A stretch of DNA of 9,141 nucleotides from Clostridia bacterium (GCA_017537515.1 JAFYKO010000188.1:1-9141), one strand, 5' to 3'; counted from the stretch's first letter, positions 1 to 7,446 are shown. The notes: generated by a model from the sequence alone, not told the origin. Translations and numbers: made by a program.

Positions 1-1337
1 TGCACGTTGTTTTTAAGCGACCGAGGGTCAATCTCCTTGCGAATACGCTCATTTGCCAGAACCTTGTTCACAGCCCCAGCCTTGACAACAGCCCCAAGAA
101 CAGACCCGGACTTTTGCTCAGGTGCAGTGGCCACAACCGACGGCAACGGCGTGTTGAAACGAGGCTTCTTTTCCTCCTTCTTTCCGCCCTTCTTGTCGCC
201 ACCTTTCTTCTTGCCACCACCGGATTTGCCTCCGCCACCACCTCCGGACTTGCCTCCGCCGGACTTACCTCCGCCACCTTTGGACTTTTTCTTACCGCCA
301 CCAGACTTGGCCTTGCCACCAGCAGACTTGCTCGGCACAGCCAACGCCATTTCGGCCTTTTCTCTTGCCTCGTCCTTGTTTGCGGTTATTATCGGTTTAA
401 GACTCTGAGCGTAAGCAGTCTTCGCCTGGTTTATCTTCGCAAGCTGTGAGGCGTCTATTAACCGCTTAACCAACGCTTCGGATACAAGTGCGTCCATAAT
501 TTGGCGATAAGTCATAAACTTCGACGTTTCAAGAGTGTTGTATTTCTTTGAGCGAACCTCTTTGAGGAACTGACGAACAACAACCTTGCCATTCTTGGTG
601 GATTTGAGGGCGAGGATGAGGGCAGTGATGTAAACGCTGTCGATTGAATCCCGGCCCTTGGACATTATTTCAAGCTCGGACGTCTTGAAAGCTAGCTCGC
701 CCACGACGTTGCTTGCGGGTGCGGTGTAGTCCTTCCAAGAGGTTACGCCGACATTTTCGTCCTTGTTTCTGAGATGGAAGTTTTTGCGGAGTTTGAATAG
801 AAAGTCGGGGGAGTTGATGTCGGAGTATTTGGCGAGTTCGGTTGTAAGCGTGAAGAGTGTCGTGTCTTGGATTTTGACTTGTTCGACGAGCTTGAGCGAG
901 GCGGTGAGGCTGGTTTCGTCGACTTTGATGTCGACGATGAAGTTTAGGGTTTTGCCGGAGATTTGCGAGTTTGCGGTGTAGTAATCCCGAGTTTTTTCGG
1001 TGATAAGTTTTTCCATATTAATGAGTTCGTGGCGGTGTAGTTGTGGGATTTGGTACATACCCTCGTCGTCGAAGTTGCCTATGAGTCCGTTTTGTATGGC
1101 GAGGAGTTTGAGTTCTTCGGTTTCGTAGGCGTCGGAGAGGTCCGGTGGGGTTTCGGGGGTGCGGGACGGGGTGTCGGGAAGGGCCTCTGACGATGTGCGG
1201 GGGGGCGGGGTTGACGAACGCCCGCCGGAGGCGGTGGGTGAGGAAGCCCGCCCGCTTTCGCTTGCGTCAAAAAGTTCATAGCCCTTTTCAAGACGTTGAA
1301 GAGCAATCAAAAAAGGGTTTTCAAAGTTTTCTGACAT
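1..1337 (-). CDS. Unrecognised protein with Pro/Ser/Thr linker and Gly/Lys/Ser-rich tract (3' end outside window)
   Basis: The frame is open from an ATG at 1337 (reading leftwards) to the window edge: 445 codons plus two bases, no stop, so the C-terminus is missing. The start is set by a strong AAGGAGGTG ribosome binding site at 1342-1350 and a good promoter beyond it. Order of regions by residue: a short N-terminal helix-like segment (1-25); a Pro/Ser/Thr/Gly/Arg-rich linker (about 28-67); a mixed, probably folded alpha/beta region (about 70-330) with no motif I recognise; a low-complexity tract of repeated Lys-Ser-Gly-Gly-Gly units and Lys runs (about 339-391); then an ordinary Ala/Val-rich segment. 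There is no signal peptide or membrane segment, so it is probably cytoplasmic. The basic Gly/Lys tract could bind nucleic acid, but that is inference. Codons are much more C- or G-ending (ATC, CTC, GCC, AAG) than in the neighbours, which may point to transfer or different selection. It is transcribed divergently from 1456-3126. The reading frame is near certain; the function is unknown. Confidence 0.85.
   Translation of the reverse strand, partial: MSENFENPFLIALQRLEKGYELFDASESGRASSPTASGGRSSTPPPRTSSEALPDTPSRTPETPPDLSDAYETEELKLLAIQNGLIGNFDDEGMYQIPQLHRHELINMEKLITEKTRDYYTANSQISGKTLNFIVDIKVDETSLTASLKLVEQVKIQDTTLFTLTTELAKYSDINSPDFLFKLRKNFHLRNKDENVGVTSWKDYTAPASNVVGELAFKTSELEIMSKGRDSIDSVYITALILALKSTKNGKVVVRQFLKEVRSKKYNTLETSKFMTYRQIMDALVSEALVKRLIDASQLAKINQAKTAYAQSLKPIITANKDEAREKAEMALAVPSKSAGGKAKSGGGKKKSKGGGGKSGGGKSGGGGGGKSGGGKKKGGDKKGGKKEEKKPRFNTPLPSVVATAPEQKSGSVLGAVVKAGAVNKVLANERIRKEIDPRSLKNNV
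167..320 (-). repeat. Coding low-complexity repeat: Gly/Lys/Ser tract
   Basis: This lies inside the minus-strand gene. The coding strand repeats GGC/GGT/GGA glycine codons interrupted by AAG-TCC (Lys-Ser) at irregular 4-9 codon intervals, ending in Lys runs and GGC-GAC-AAG-AAG units. The degenerate units suggest expansion by slippage or unequal recombination. On the plus strand it reads as an artefactual polyproline frame. Confidence 0.8.
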
Positions 1338-1362
1338 AATTCACCTCCTTAAAATTAAGACT

Positions 1363-1391
1363 ATTATAACACAAAAAATAAAAATTTTCAA
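1363..1391 (-). promoter_or_regulatory. Promoter of the minus-strand gene
   Basis: On the minus strand, TTGAAA (1391-1386) and TATAAT (1368-1363) are separated by exactly 17 bases, and a TGT extended -10 element precedes TATAAT. The expected transcript start is near 1356, about 19 bases before the ATG at 1337, leaving room for the AAGGAGGTG ribosome binding site. Confidence 0.75.
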
Positions 1392-1443
1392 GACTCAAAA
1401 TATAAAATTTCAAAAATGTATTTCTTTTTGGAAAAAAGTGTGT

Positions 1444-1449
1444 TATAAT
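1444..1449 (+). promoter_or_regulatory. Extended -10 promoter element of the envelope gene pair
   Basis: TATAAT at 1444-1449 is preceded by TGT, an extended -10. No good -35 is seen at the right distance (TTTCTT at 1421-1426). The predicted transcript start falls at about 1455-1457, on the ATG at 1456, so the message may be leaderless or nearly so. Confidence 0.5.
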
Positions 1450-1455
1450 AGAGGT

Positions 1456-2181
1456 ATGGAAAGTAGTAACAAAGGAATTTACATATTTTGGGGACTGATA
1501 ATCCTCGTGATTGTCGCAGTTGTATTATTTTTTGTGATTCCCCGCACAGATAACGCCCTCGCATACAAAAGTTATGCAAGCGTGAACAAAAACACCTATG
1601 AAGAGATAACCGAAGACAAGACGTATTATGACTACATCGTCTCAGCAAAAAGCAAATTCGGTGCTATTGCAGGCCTTGAAGGAAAAGAAACACTCACTTG
1701 CCTAACCAACATCCAAGAAACACTTACACTTTCAGAAGACTATGTGCAAATGAGTTTGATGTTCTTAAACAAAAGCGATAAATACATCGACGCTTCAAAA
1801 TCTCTCGAAAAAAGTGGAAATAAACTAAATAAGAAGATAAACGACTTCCAAAGCTATTGCAAGACAAATTTAAGCAGTGCATTGAATCAGTCCAATTTGC
1901 CTATGACGGAGATTAACGACGTTGTGAACGGTCTTAATGAAAGATACAACGCACTAATTGAAGAGTATGTCAAATATTATGAGAAAGTCGCAGTTGTTAT
2001 TGAGAAATACAGCATTAAGACAATAGAGAACAACCCAACTGTCATTAACGCACATAAAGGCGTTATTTCAAGCATAAAAACCGCACTTGCTGAGGAAGAT
2101 TTAAGTTTGACAACCACTTCTTCGATTTACGCAAATGCACTTACGGTTTATAGTTCGGTGTATTATTTAACACATTTTTAA
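1456..2181 (+). CDS. Unrecognised membrane-anchored helical protein
   Basis: 241 residues from the ATG at 1456. Residues 8-29 form one strong hydrophobic segment (Ile/Leu/Val/Phe-rich) after a short polar N-terminus with one Lys. There is no lipobox or clear cleavage site, so it probably stays as an N-terminal membrane anchor with the rest outside the cell. The outer part (about 30-241) is Lys/Glu/Ser/Asn/Tyr-rich and looks mostly helical; no domain or catalytic motif is recognised. An alternative GTG at 1438 lies upstream of the -10 element, so 1456 is preferred. GAGG at 1451-1454 is only one base from this ATG, too close for normal Shine-Dalgarno pairing. The lipoprotein gene starts 15 bases after its stop, so the two are very likely one operon and may act together at the cell surface. 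Gene confidence is high; function is unknown. Confidence 0.85.
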   Translation: MESSNKGIYIFWGLIILVIVAVVLFFVIPRTDNALAYKSYASVNKNTYEEITEDKTYYDYIVSAKSKFGAIAGLEGKETLTCLTNIQETLTLSEDYVQMSLMFLNKSDKYIDASKSLEKSGNKLNKKINDFQSYCKTNLSSALNQSNLPMTEINDVVNGLNERYNALIEEYVKYYEKVAVVIEKYSIKTIENNPTVINAHKGVISSIKTALAEEDLSLTTTSSIYANALTVYSSVYYLTHF

Positions 2182-2196
2182 TTTAAAAGAGGATTT

Positions 2197-3126
2197 ATGA
2201 AAAAATACATTTTATTTGTTATGGCAATCGTGTTGTCAATGAGCGTGTTCGTTGGTTGTGGGCCTACAAAGACTCACAAAGAGGTCAAAACCGAGATTGA
2301 TACGTTCCTAGCGGACACAAAATATTCAAACCTAATCAATGCAAATTTTAGTTATTCGGCAAAAATAGAAAACAAAATGGCGACCGATTCGGATTTTTCA
2401 GTGCTTGACACTTACGAGCAACTTGCAGATTTTTCGCTTGTGATTTTGGAAAACACTTATCAAAGTTTCACTATTTCACCCCTAAACAAGTCCAAAACTT
2501 CGGGCGAAAAATGTGGGGCAGTTGTTTCAGCCCTTGACAAGGTGAAGAGTCAATACGAGACTTTTTCAAACGCAAAAAATGTTTTTGAGGCAAATATAGA
2601 ACACCTCGACATTGACGGAACAGTTGCAAAAGCGGAACTCAGCGTTTTCAAAAAAGAGTTTGGAAAACTTGTTGACAAACTGGGCGACCTAAACAACGCT
2701 TATGAGAATGCCTACACTGCACTTTATGGCGGTGTGAAAGAAATAACAAACGATTCTGGAAAAGTCAAAAATGCGGTGATAAGCGTTTTTTCAGACCTTT
2801 TGAATTGTTATGTGAATTATTCTATTTGCGAGTTTAATTATGAATACCAAACTATCTCTGACGCATTTATGACGAATTTATACAACCTCAAAACCAACCT
2901 TGAAACACAAACCCCAAGTGCAGAAAAATATGCAGAGTGGTATGGATATTACGAACTTTTTAAAGGCGAAGTGAAGGTTTTTAATTCCAGCCTTAAAAAA
3001 ATCAACCTCAACAACTTCCCTGCAAATCCTTCTGCAAAACAAGAGGTCTATAAACACAAAGTTGACAACTTTATTCAAACAAATGCCGGAATTTTTATGC
3101 AAAAAACAATATCATTATTATACTAA
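2197..3126 (+). CDS. Unrecognised lipoprotein, helical, cell-surface
   Basis: 309 residues. The N-terminus is a classical lipoprotein signal peptide: Met-Lys-Lys, a hydrophobic core (about 4-17) and lipobox Phe-Val-Gly-Cys with Cys21 as the lipidated residue. It should therefore be exported and anchored to the outer face of the membrane. The mature part is rich in Lys, Asn, Glu, Tyr and Phe, looks largely helical, and shows no enzyme motif. AAAAGAGG at 2185-2192 precedes the ATG by four bases. It is the second gene of a likely operon with 1456-2181. The two products share general make-up (a membrane-tethered helical ectodomain of similar composition), which may mean distant relation or a shared complex; I cannot show this by eye. 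A terminator begins inside its stop codon. Function is unknown. Confidence 0.88.
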   Translation: MKKYILFVMAIVLSMSVFVGCGPTKTHKEVKTEIDTFLADTKYSNLINANFSYSAKIENKMATDSDFSVLDTYEQLADFSLVILENTYQSFTISPLNKSKTSGEKCGAVVSALDKVKSQYETFSNAKNVFEANIEHLDIDGTVAKAELSVFKKEFGKLVDKLGDLNNAYENAYTALYGGVKEITNDSGKVKNAVISVFSDLLNCYVNYSICEFNYEYQTISDAFMTNLYNLKTNLETQTPSAEKYAEWYGYYELFKGEVKVFNSSLKKINLNNFPANPSAKQEVYKHKVDNFIQTNAGIFMQKTISLLY

Positions 3127-3153
3127 AAGCGAATGCAATCATTCTGCTTTTTT
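3125..3153 (+). terminator. Intrinsic terminator overlapping the lipoprotein stop codon
   Basis: AAAAGC-GAATG (3125-3135), loop CAAT, then CATTC-T-GCTTTT (3140-3150), followed by more T. The stem is 11 bp with one bulged T. It begins at the second base of the TAA stop, and only about 20 bases separate it from the gltX start. No separate gltX promoter is visible, so partial readthrough may feed gltX. Confidence 0.75.
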
Positions 3154-3172
3154 AAATTAAGGAGACAAAAAA

Positions 3173-4825
3173 ATGGATTATAATAAACTTGCGGACTTGC
3201 TTTATCCAACCGCTGTTAATACTGACGTTTGGGAAAACAAATACCCTAAACGTGAGCTGAAAACCGGGGCGGAGGTTACGAGATTCGCACCAAGCCCAAC
3301 CGGTTCGCTTCATATCGGGCACTTTTTTCAGTGCTTGTGTGATAGCTACATCGCAAAAAGCACGGGCGGACTCTTCTTTTTTAGAGTCGAAGACACCGAC
3401 AAAAAACGTGAGGTTGAGGGGAGTGTTGACAACGCTATTAACACACTTGAAAAGTTTGGTATTTTTTATGACGAAGGCGTTATGAAAAACGGTGAGGAGA
3501 AAGGCGAGTATGGGCCTTATCTTCAAAGTGCAAGAACTGAAATCTATCGTTCTTATGCCAAAAAACTTGTTGCAAGCGGACGGGCTTACCCTTGTTTTTG
3601 CGAAAAACCTGAAAACTTTGAAGAGGTCAAGGAAAAACGACAAGAACAACTTGAAGAAAATTTTGCCCTCCAGCAAAAAGACCCTTGCCGAGACCTAAGT
3701 CTTGAAGAGGTTGAGCAAAAACTAAGCCAAAACAAACCTTTTGCCCTTAGGCTTAAAAGCCTCGGCGACCCTGAAAAGTCGTTTAAGTTTAAGGATGAAG
3801 TCAAGGGCGAACGTGAAATTCGTGAGAATTCGAAAGATATTATCCTTATCAAAAGCGACGGGCTTCCTGTTTATGCCTTTGCTCACGCCGTGGACGACCA
3901 TCTTATGAGAACAACGCTTGTTATTCGTGGCGAAGAGTGGTATCCATCACTTGCTTCGCACTTAGAACTTTTTGACGCAATGGGATTTGAAAGAGTTAAA
4001 TACGCACACAACCCAGTTATTAGCAAAATCGACGAGAACGGCGGAAAACGAAAGATTTCTAAGCGTAAAGACAAAGAAGGCAATATGGCCTACTTTATCG
4101 AAACGGGATACCCAGTTAACAGCATAAAAGAATACCTCCTGACGCTTGCAAACAGCAATTTTGAAATTTGGAGAAGGCAAAATCCAGAAAAAAGCCTTGA
4201 AGAATTTGAGTTTAAGGCCGAAAAAATCACCTCTTCAAATCCTATGTTTGATTTTGCAAAACTCAACGACATTTCAAAAACTATTATTTCAAAAATGACC
4301 GCAGAGGAGGTTTATCAAGAACTTTCACGCTGGGCATCTGAGTTTGATAAAGAGTTTTTTGAGGTTATTTCTCGGGATGAAAACTACACCAAAGCGGTTT
4401 TGAATATCGACAGAGAAACTCCAAAACCTAGAAAAGATATCGCCAAAATGAGTGATGTCAAAGAAAGCGTTTGGGGATATATGTTCAATGAGTATTTTAA
4501 GCCCGAGTATGAACTTGAAAACGCAAATGTGGAAAACCTCAAAGAAGTTGTTGCCACATATACAAATATTTACAACCACGCCGACACAAAAGACGAATGG
4601 TTTGCACGTATTAAGGAAATGAGCGGAGGGCTTGGCTATGCCGTTGACAACAAAGAGTTTAAGGCAAATCCAGAGAAATTTAAGGGCAATGTCGCTCTTG
4701 TGTGCGAATACATCAGAATCGCACTCACGGGAAGAAAAAACTCACCGGACCTTTACAGCATTTCCCAAGTTCTTGGAGAAAATGAGGTTAAGAGAAGATT
4801 TGAGTTGCTTTTGAAAAGTATTTAA
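3173..4825 (+). CDS. gltX: Glutamate--tRNA ligase (class I aminoacyl-tRNA synthetase)
   Basis: 550 residues. It charges tRNA-Glu with glutamate using ATP in the cytoplasm; in bacteria without GlnRS this family often also charges tRNA-Gln, which cannot be judged here. The Rossmann-fold signature FAPSPTGSLHIGH (38-50) carries the HIGH motif at 47-50, and KISKR at 294-298 is the KMSKS-type loop. The RVEDTD segment (71-76), the Cys141-x-Cys143 ... Cys172-Arg region (zinc-type knuckle position) and the DGLPVYAFAHAVDDH segment (229-243) are all typical of GluRS. The C-terminal part (about 460-550), with an ALTGRKNSPDLYSI block, matches the helical anticodon-binding domain. It is longer than E. coli GluRS (471) because of an N-terminal extension of about 30 residues and insertions. 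AAGGAG at 3159-3164, eight bases before the ATG, fixes the start. A terminator follows directly, so it ends its transcription unit. Confidence 0.97.
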   Translation: MDYNKLADLLYPTAVNTDVWENKYPKRELKTGAEVTRFAPSPTGSLHIGHFFQCLCDSYIAKSTGGLFFFRVEDTDKKREVEGSVDNAINTLEKFGIFYDEGVMKNGEEKGEYGPYLQSARTEIYRSYAKKLVASGRAYPCFCEKPENFEEVKEKRQEQLEENFALQQKDPCRDLSLEEVEQKLSQNKPFALRLKSLGDPEKSFKFKDEVKGEREIRENSKDIILIKSDGLPVYAFAHAVDDHLMRTTLVIRGEEWYPSLASHLELFDAMGFERVKYAHNPVISKIDENGGKRKISKRKDKEGNMAYFIETGYPVNSIKEYLLTLANSNFEIWRRQNPEKSLEEFEFKAEKITSSNPMFDFAKLNDISKTIISKMTAEEVYQELSRWASEFDKEFFEVISRDENYTKAVLNIDRETPKPRKDIAKMSDVKESVWGYMFNEYFKPEYELENANVENLKEVVATYTNIYNHADTKDEWFARIKEMSGGLGYAVDNKEFKANPEKFKGNVALVCEYIRIALTGRKNSPDLYSISQVLGENEVKRRFELLLKSI

Positions 4826-4831
4826 ACAACA

Positions 4832-4868
4832 AACTGCAAGACTGAGAAAAAGTTTCGCAGTTTTTTTT
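4832..4868 (+). terminator. Intrinsic terminator after gltX
   Basis: AACTGC-A-AGACT (4832-4843) pairs with AGTTT-C-GCAGTT, giving a 12-position stem with one A/C mismatch and one G/U pair, followed by eight T (4861-4868). It begins seven bases after the gltX stop. Confidence 0.85.
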
Positions 4869-4879
4869 AAAATACCCTA

Positions 4880-4907
4880 TTGACAAATTTTTGTTTTATG
4901 GTAAAAT
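4880..4907 (+). promoter_or_regulatory. Promoter of the 836-residue protein gene
   Basis: A perfect TTGACA (4880-4885) lies 16 bases before TAAAAT (4902-4907), which has a TGG extended -10. The transcript start is expected near 4914, with AAGGA (4915-4919) and AAAAGG (4922-4927) before the ATG at 4930. This rules out the in-frame TTG at 4891 as the start. Confidence 0.75.
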
Positions 4908-4929
4908 ATCTCAAAAGGATGAAAAGGTT

Positions 4930-7440
4930 ATGAATTTTAATTTAAAAGATATTTTATCAAACAACATTTATCACTATGTTGAAGACTACTGCGACAACGG
5001 CGTTGACGCTATTTCTCTTATTGGCTCAAACTCTGATGCGAAAGTTAGGGATATTGTCAACTATTTTCAAGCCCTCGCAAACCCAGAATTTGTCAACGTG
5101 CGTGAAAATTGGGGCTCAAAAGTCTCTGACGCACCTTGCGATGTGTTTGGCGGTGCGTTGAATTATGCCGACAAAAAGACAAACGCTTTTGCGTTGAAGT
5201 TTCGTGCCAACAATGGCTTTAAACTCCGCTTTCCACTTTTGAATTCTTATTACAACACAAATTCAAAATTCAGAAATTGTGGCTGTGTAGAACTTGGCTC
5301 AATTCTTTCAAGACTTCAAACCAAACTCAATTTCCAGCTTGAAATAAACGACAGCAAATCTGATTATGTTGTGGCAAAAGAAGGGCATGTTCGCAAAATT
5401 TCAAGCAAGCTTTCACACCCTGTGCGTATGATTCGTGCAAAGACGTTTGAAGATATGTTTGACCCTTCTCATAAAGGCATTGGCATCAAAAAAGCAAAAC
5501 TCATTTTGGACACAACCTACAATGGGCATAAACTTACTTCTCCAGAACAAATGCTTGCAATTATTGATTTTTACAATGCCAAAGCCAACAAAAAGATTGC
5601 AAACAAAATGTTTAAGCTTGACAAGAATCTCGATAAGTCAAAAATCATACTCGCAAGCCAAATTTTGTCGGATTTGTTTATCTCATATGGCTTTAACTTC
5701 GGCACTGAAAACTCGAAACAGATTGACAACGCACTTAGACTTCAATTGTCAAATGTTATTGCAAGCCTAACTTACGAAAAATCAGTTCAAATCATAGCAG
5801 AAATTGCTGAACGCTCTGCATATGTTATGACCAAAAAACTTGGCATAACCCTTCAAGACATTCAAAACAACCGTAAAAACATAGGCGTTGAATACCTCGA
5901 GACCCCAACCACCATTCACGCAGTTATGTTCGGCGAAACCAAAAACAATGCTTTTGTAAGCACCGAAGAAGGGGTTTTCTATCAAGGTAAAAGCAACCTA
6001 TTCAAAAACTTGCTTGTCAAATATTCATACAAGGATGATGCGAGATACGATTCATCAAGACAAACAGCACCACACGACAAAGAAGAAGCCTTAGAGCCTG
6101 AAATTGTTTTTGACACCCCAGAACTTGAAATGCTCGACCCAATCGAAGAATTAGACACACAACCAGAGGCACCAAGGGTGATTTATCTCGGAGGAATTAA
6201 GGAAGAACAGCCAGATATGTTTGAAGAGGCAGACGACACTCTTGATAAAATCTTAGCAGAAGCTTCAACCGATAGCGAGGCAAGTTTTGAAGAGCTTTTC
6301 GAAGAACACAAACTTGAAATTGAAGAGGACAAAGCCACTGCAACGCAAGAAGAGGAAGTCTCAGAAGTGGAAGAACTTTATATTCAAGACGTAGAAGAAA
6401 CAGACGAGGCACCAGACTTCAAAAAACTTGAGGAAGTCTTTGGTATTGTGGTTAACAACGAAAAACAAAACTTGTTTAGTCGTGTTAAGAATGCAATTTT
6501 TGGTGCAACAGCTATCAAAAATCAAGTTTTGGACGGCGAAGAAAAGATTGAAGAAGTTCTTATTTCAAACAAACACGCAAGCGTTAAAGACGAAGAAATT
6601 CAAGCCTCTCAATCAAAAAGAATTATCACACCTGTTGTTGATGAGGTTGTAGAATTCACTCCAGTTATCAACGAAGAAATGGTTGTACAAGAAGAACCAA
6701 TAGAATTTATCCAATTCCACGCAGAACCCAAATTCCCAGAGTTTACAGAAATGAAGCCTTTAACTCCAAGAGAGAATGTTAAGCGATTCAGAAATCAATA
6801 TGCAACTTACCTTCAAACTTTGGAAGACTATCCATTGAAAAAAGTCGACGACCACAAAATCGAAGTAGAAACAGAACAAGCAAGCCTCAGTCAATGGACA
6901 ATAAACCCAGACCAAGCAACCCTAACTGTTTTCTTCCAAGAAGAACCATCTCAAGAACAAGAGCAACAACAACTTAACGCCTCAACAATCCAATCTTTCC
7001 CACTCCTAAATGAAGGCGAAAACAAACTTCCAGATTTAAGTCAACCAGTTATCACCTTTGACAACTCAGACGCAATTCTTTGCAGACCTGTTGTAAAAAA
7101 AGAAGTTGAAAAGGTTGAAGCAAAAGCGGAAGAGACAGCCCAAGAACCAACTAAGAAAAAGAGAACATACACCCGCAAGAAAAACGTTTCAGCTGAAGGG
7201 AATGTAAAGAAAAAAACAACAACCAAAAAGACAACCGGGGCAAAATCAACAACCAAAAGGACAATCAAAAAAGTGGAAGTTGTTGAAGCAAAACCAGAGA
7301 TTAGATTGAATTACACTCAGGAAGTAAGAACCGTTGGCGAAGGTTTAAATTCAGAATTGTCAAAATACAAATTCTCAACCAAGAGAAGCACACTCCCAAA
7401 AAACAATTCATTTAAATTCAGCCTTGGGATTAATATGTAA
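4930..7440 (+). CDS. Large unrecognised protein: folded N-terminus, acidic middle, basic Lys/Thr tail
   Basis: 836 residues from the ATG at 4930, chosen because the promoter places transcription after the upstream in-frame TTG. There is no signal peptide or membrane segment, so it is probably cytoplasmic. Residues 1 to about 370 have mixed composition and look folded: basic and aromatic patches, a Cys pair CGC at 117-119, and a His/Lys/Gly segment around 180-190. I recognise no family. About 385-505 is strongly acidic (Glu/Asp-rich) and probably disordered; 506-540 is a short ordered-looking patch. About 550-720 is Glu/Gln/Pro-rich with some hydrophobic motifs. About 722-782 is a Lys/Thr/Arg tail with repeated KKTT-like units, resembling histone-H1-like tails that bind DNA or RNA. 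The last 50 residues are mixed. The acidic-then-basic layout could let the protein mask its own basic tail or bridge nucleic acid and protein; this is inference. It has its own promoter and terminator, so it is a single-gene unit. Confidence 0.9.
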   Translation: MNFNLKDILSNNIYHYVEDYCDNGVDAISLIGSNSDAKVRDIVNYFQALANPEFVNVRENWGSKVSDAPCDVFGGALNYADKKTNAFALKFRANNGFKLRFPLLNSYYNTNSKFRNCGCVELGSILSRLQTKLNFQLEINDSKSDYVVAKEGHVRKISSKLSHPVRMIRAKTFEDMFDPSHKGIGIKKAKLILDTTYNGHKLTSPEQMLAIIDFYNAKANKKIANKMFKLDKNLDKSKIILASQILSDLFISYGFNFGTENSKQIDNALRLQLSNVIASLTYEKSVQIIAEIAERSAYVMTKKLGITLQDIQNNRKNIGVEYLETPTTIHAVMFGETKNNAFVSTEEGVFYQGKSNLFKNLLVKYSYKDDARYDSSRQTAPHDKEEALEPEIVFDTPELEMLDPIEELDTQPEAPRVIYLGGIKEEQPDMFEEADDTLDKILAEASTDSEASFEELFEEHKLEIEEDKATATQEEEVSEVEELYIQDVEETDEAPDFKKLEEVFGIVVNNEKQNLFSRVKNAIFGATAIKNQVLDGEEKIEEVLISNKHASVKDEEIQASQSKRIITPVVDEVVEFTPVINEEMVVQEEPIEFIQFHAEPKFPEFTEMKPLTPRENVKRFRNQYATYLQTLEDYPLKKVDDHKIEVETEQASLSQWTINPDQATLTVFFQEEPSQEQEQQQLNASTIQSFPLLNEGENKLPDLSQPVITFDNSDAILCRPVVKKEVEKVEAKAEETAQEPTKKKRTYTRKKNVSAEGNVKKKTTTKKTTGAKSTTKRTIKKVEVVEAKPEIRLNYTQEVRTVGEGLNSELSKYKFSTKRSTLPKNNSFKFSLGINM

Positions 7441-7446
7441 TTAAAT

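Noticed and set aside
167..320. CRISPR-like or tandem non-coding repeat
   Set aside because: Units are short, irregular and in frame, with no spacers; they are Gly/Lys/Ser codons.
7..408. Plus-strand proline-rich open frame
   Set aside because: It is the antisense reading of the Gly/Lys codons in the minus-strand gene, which has a strong ribosome binding site, promoter and a frame of over 440 codons.
1079..1339. Short frames over the GC-rich segment, both strands (Pro-rich or Arg/Gly-rich)
   Set aside because: GC-rich DNA has few stops; these frames lack ribosome binding sites and overlap the real minus-strand gene in the wrong frame.
1438..1455. GTG start six codons upstream for the first envelope gene
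   Set aside because: It lies upstream of the TATAAT at 1444-1449 and has no ribosome binding site, so it would not be in the transcript from that promoter.
4891..4929. N-terminal extension of the 836-residue protein from an upstream TTG
   Set aside because: The TTG lies between the -35 and -10 elements, upstream of the expected transcript start; the ATG at 4930 has purine-rich binding sequences before it.
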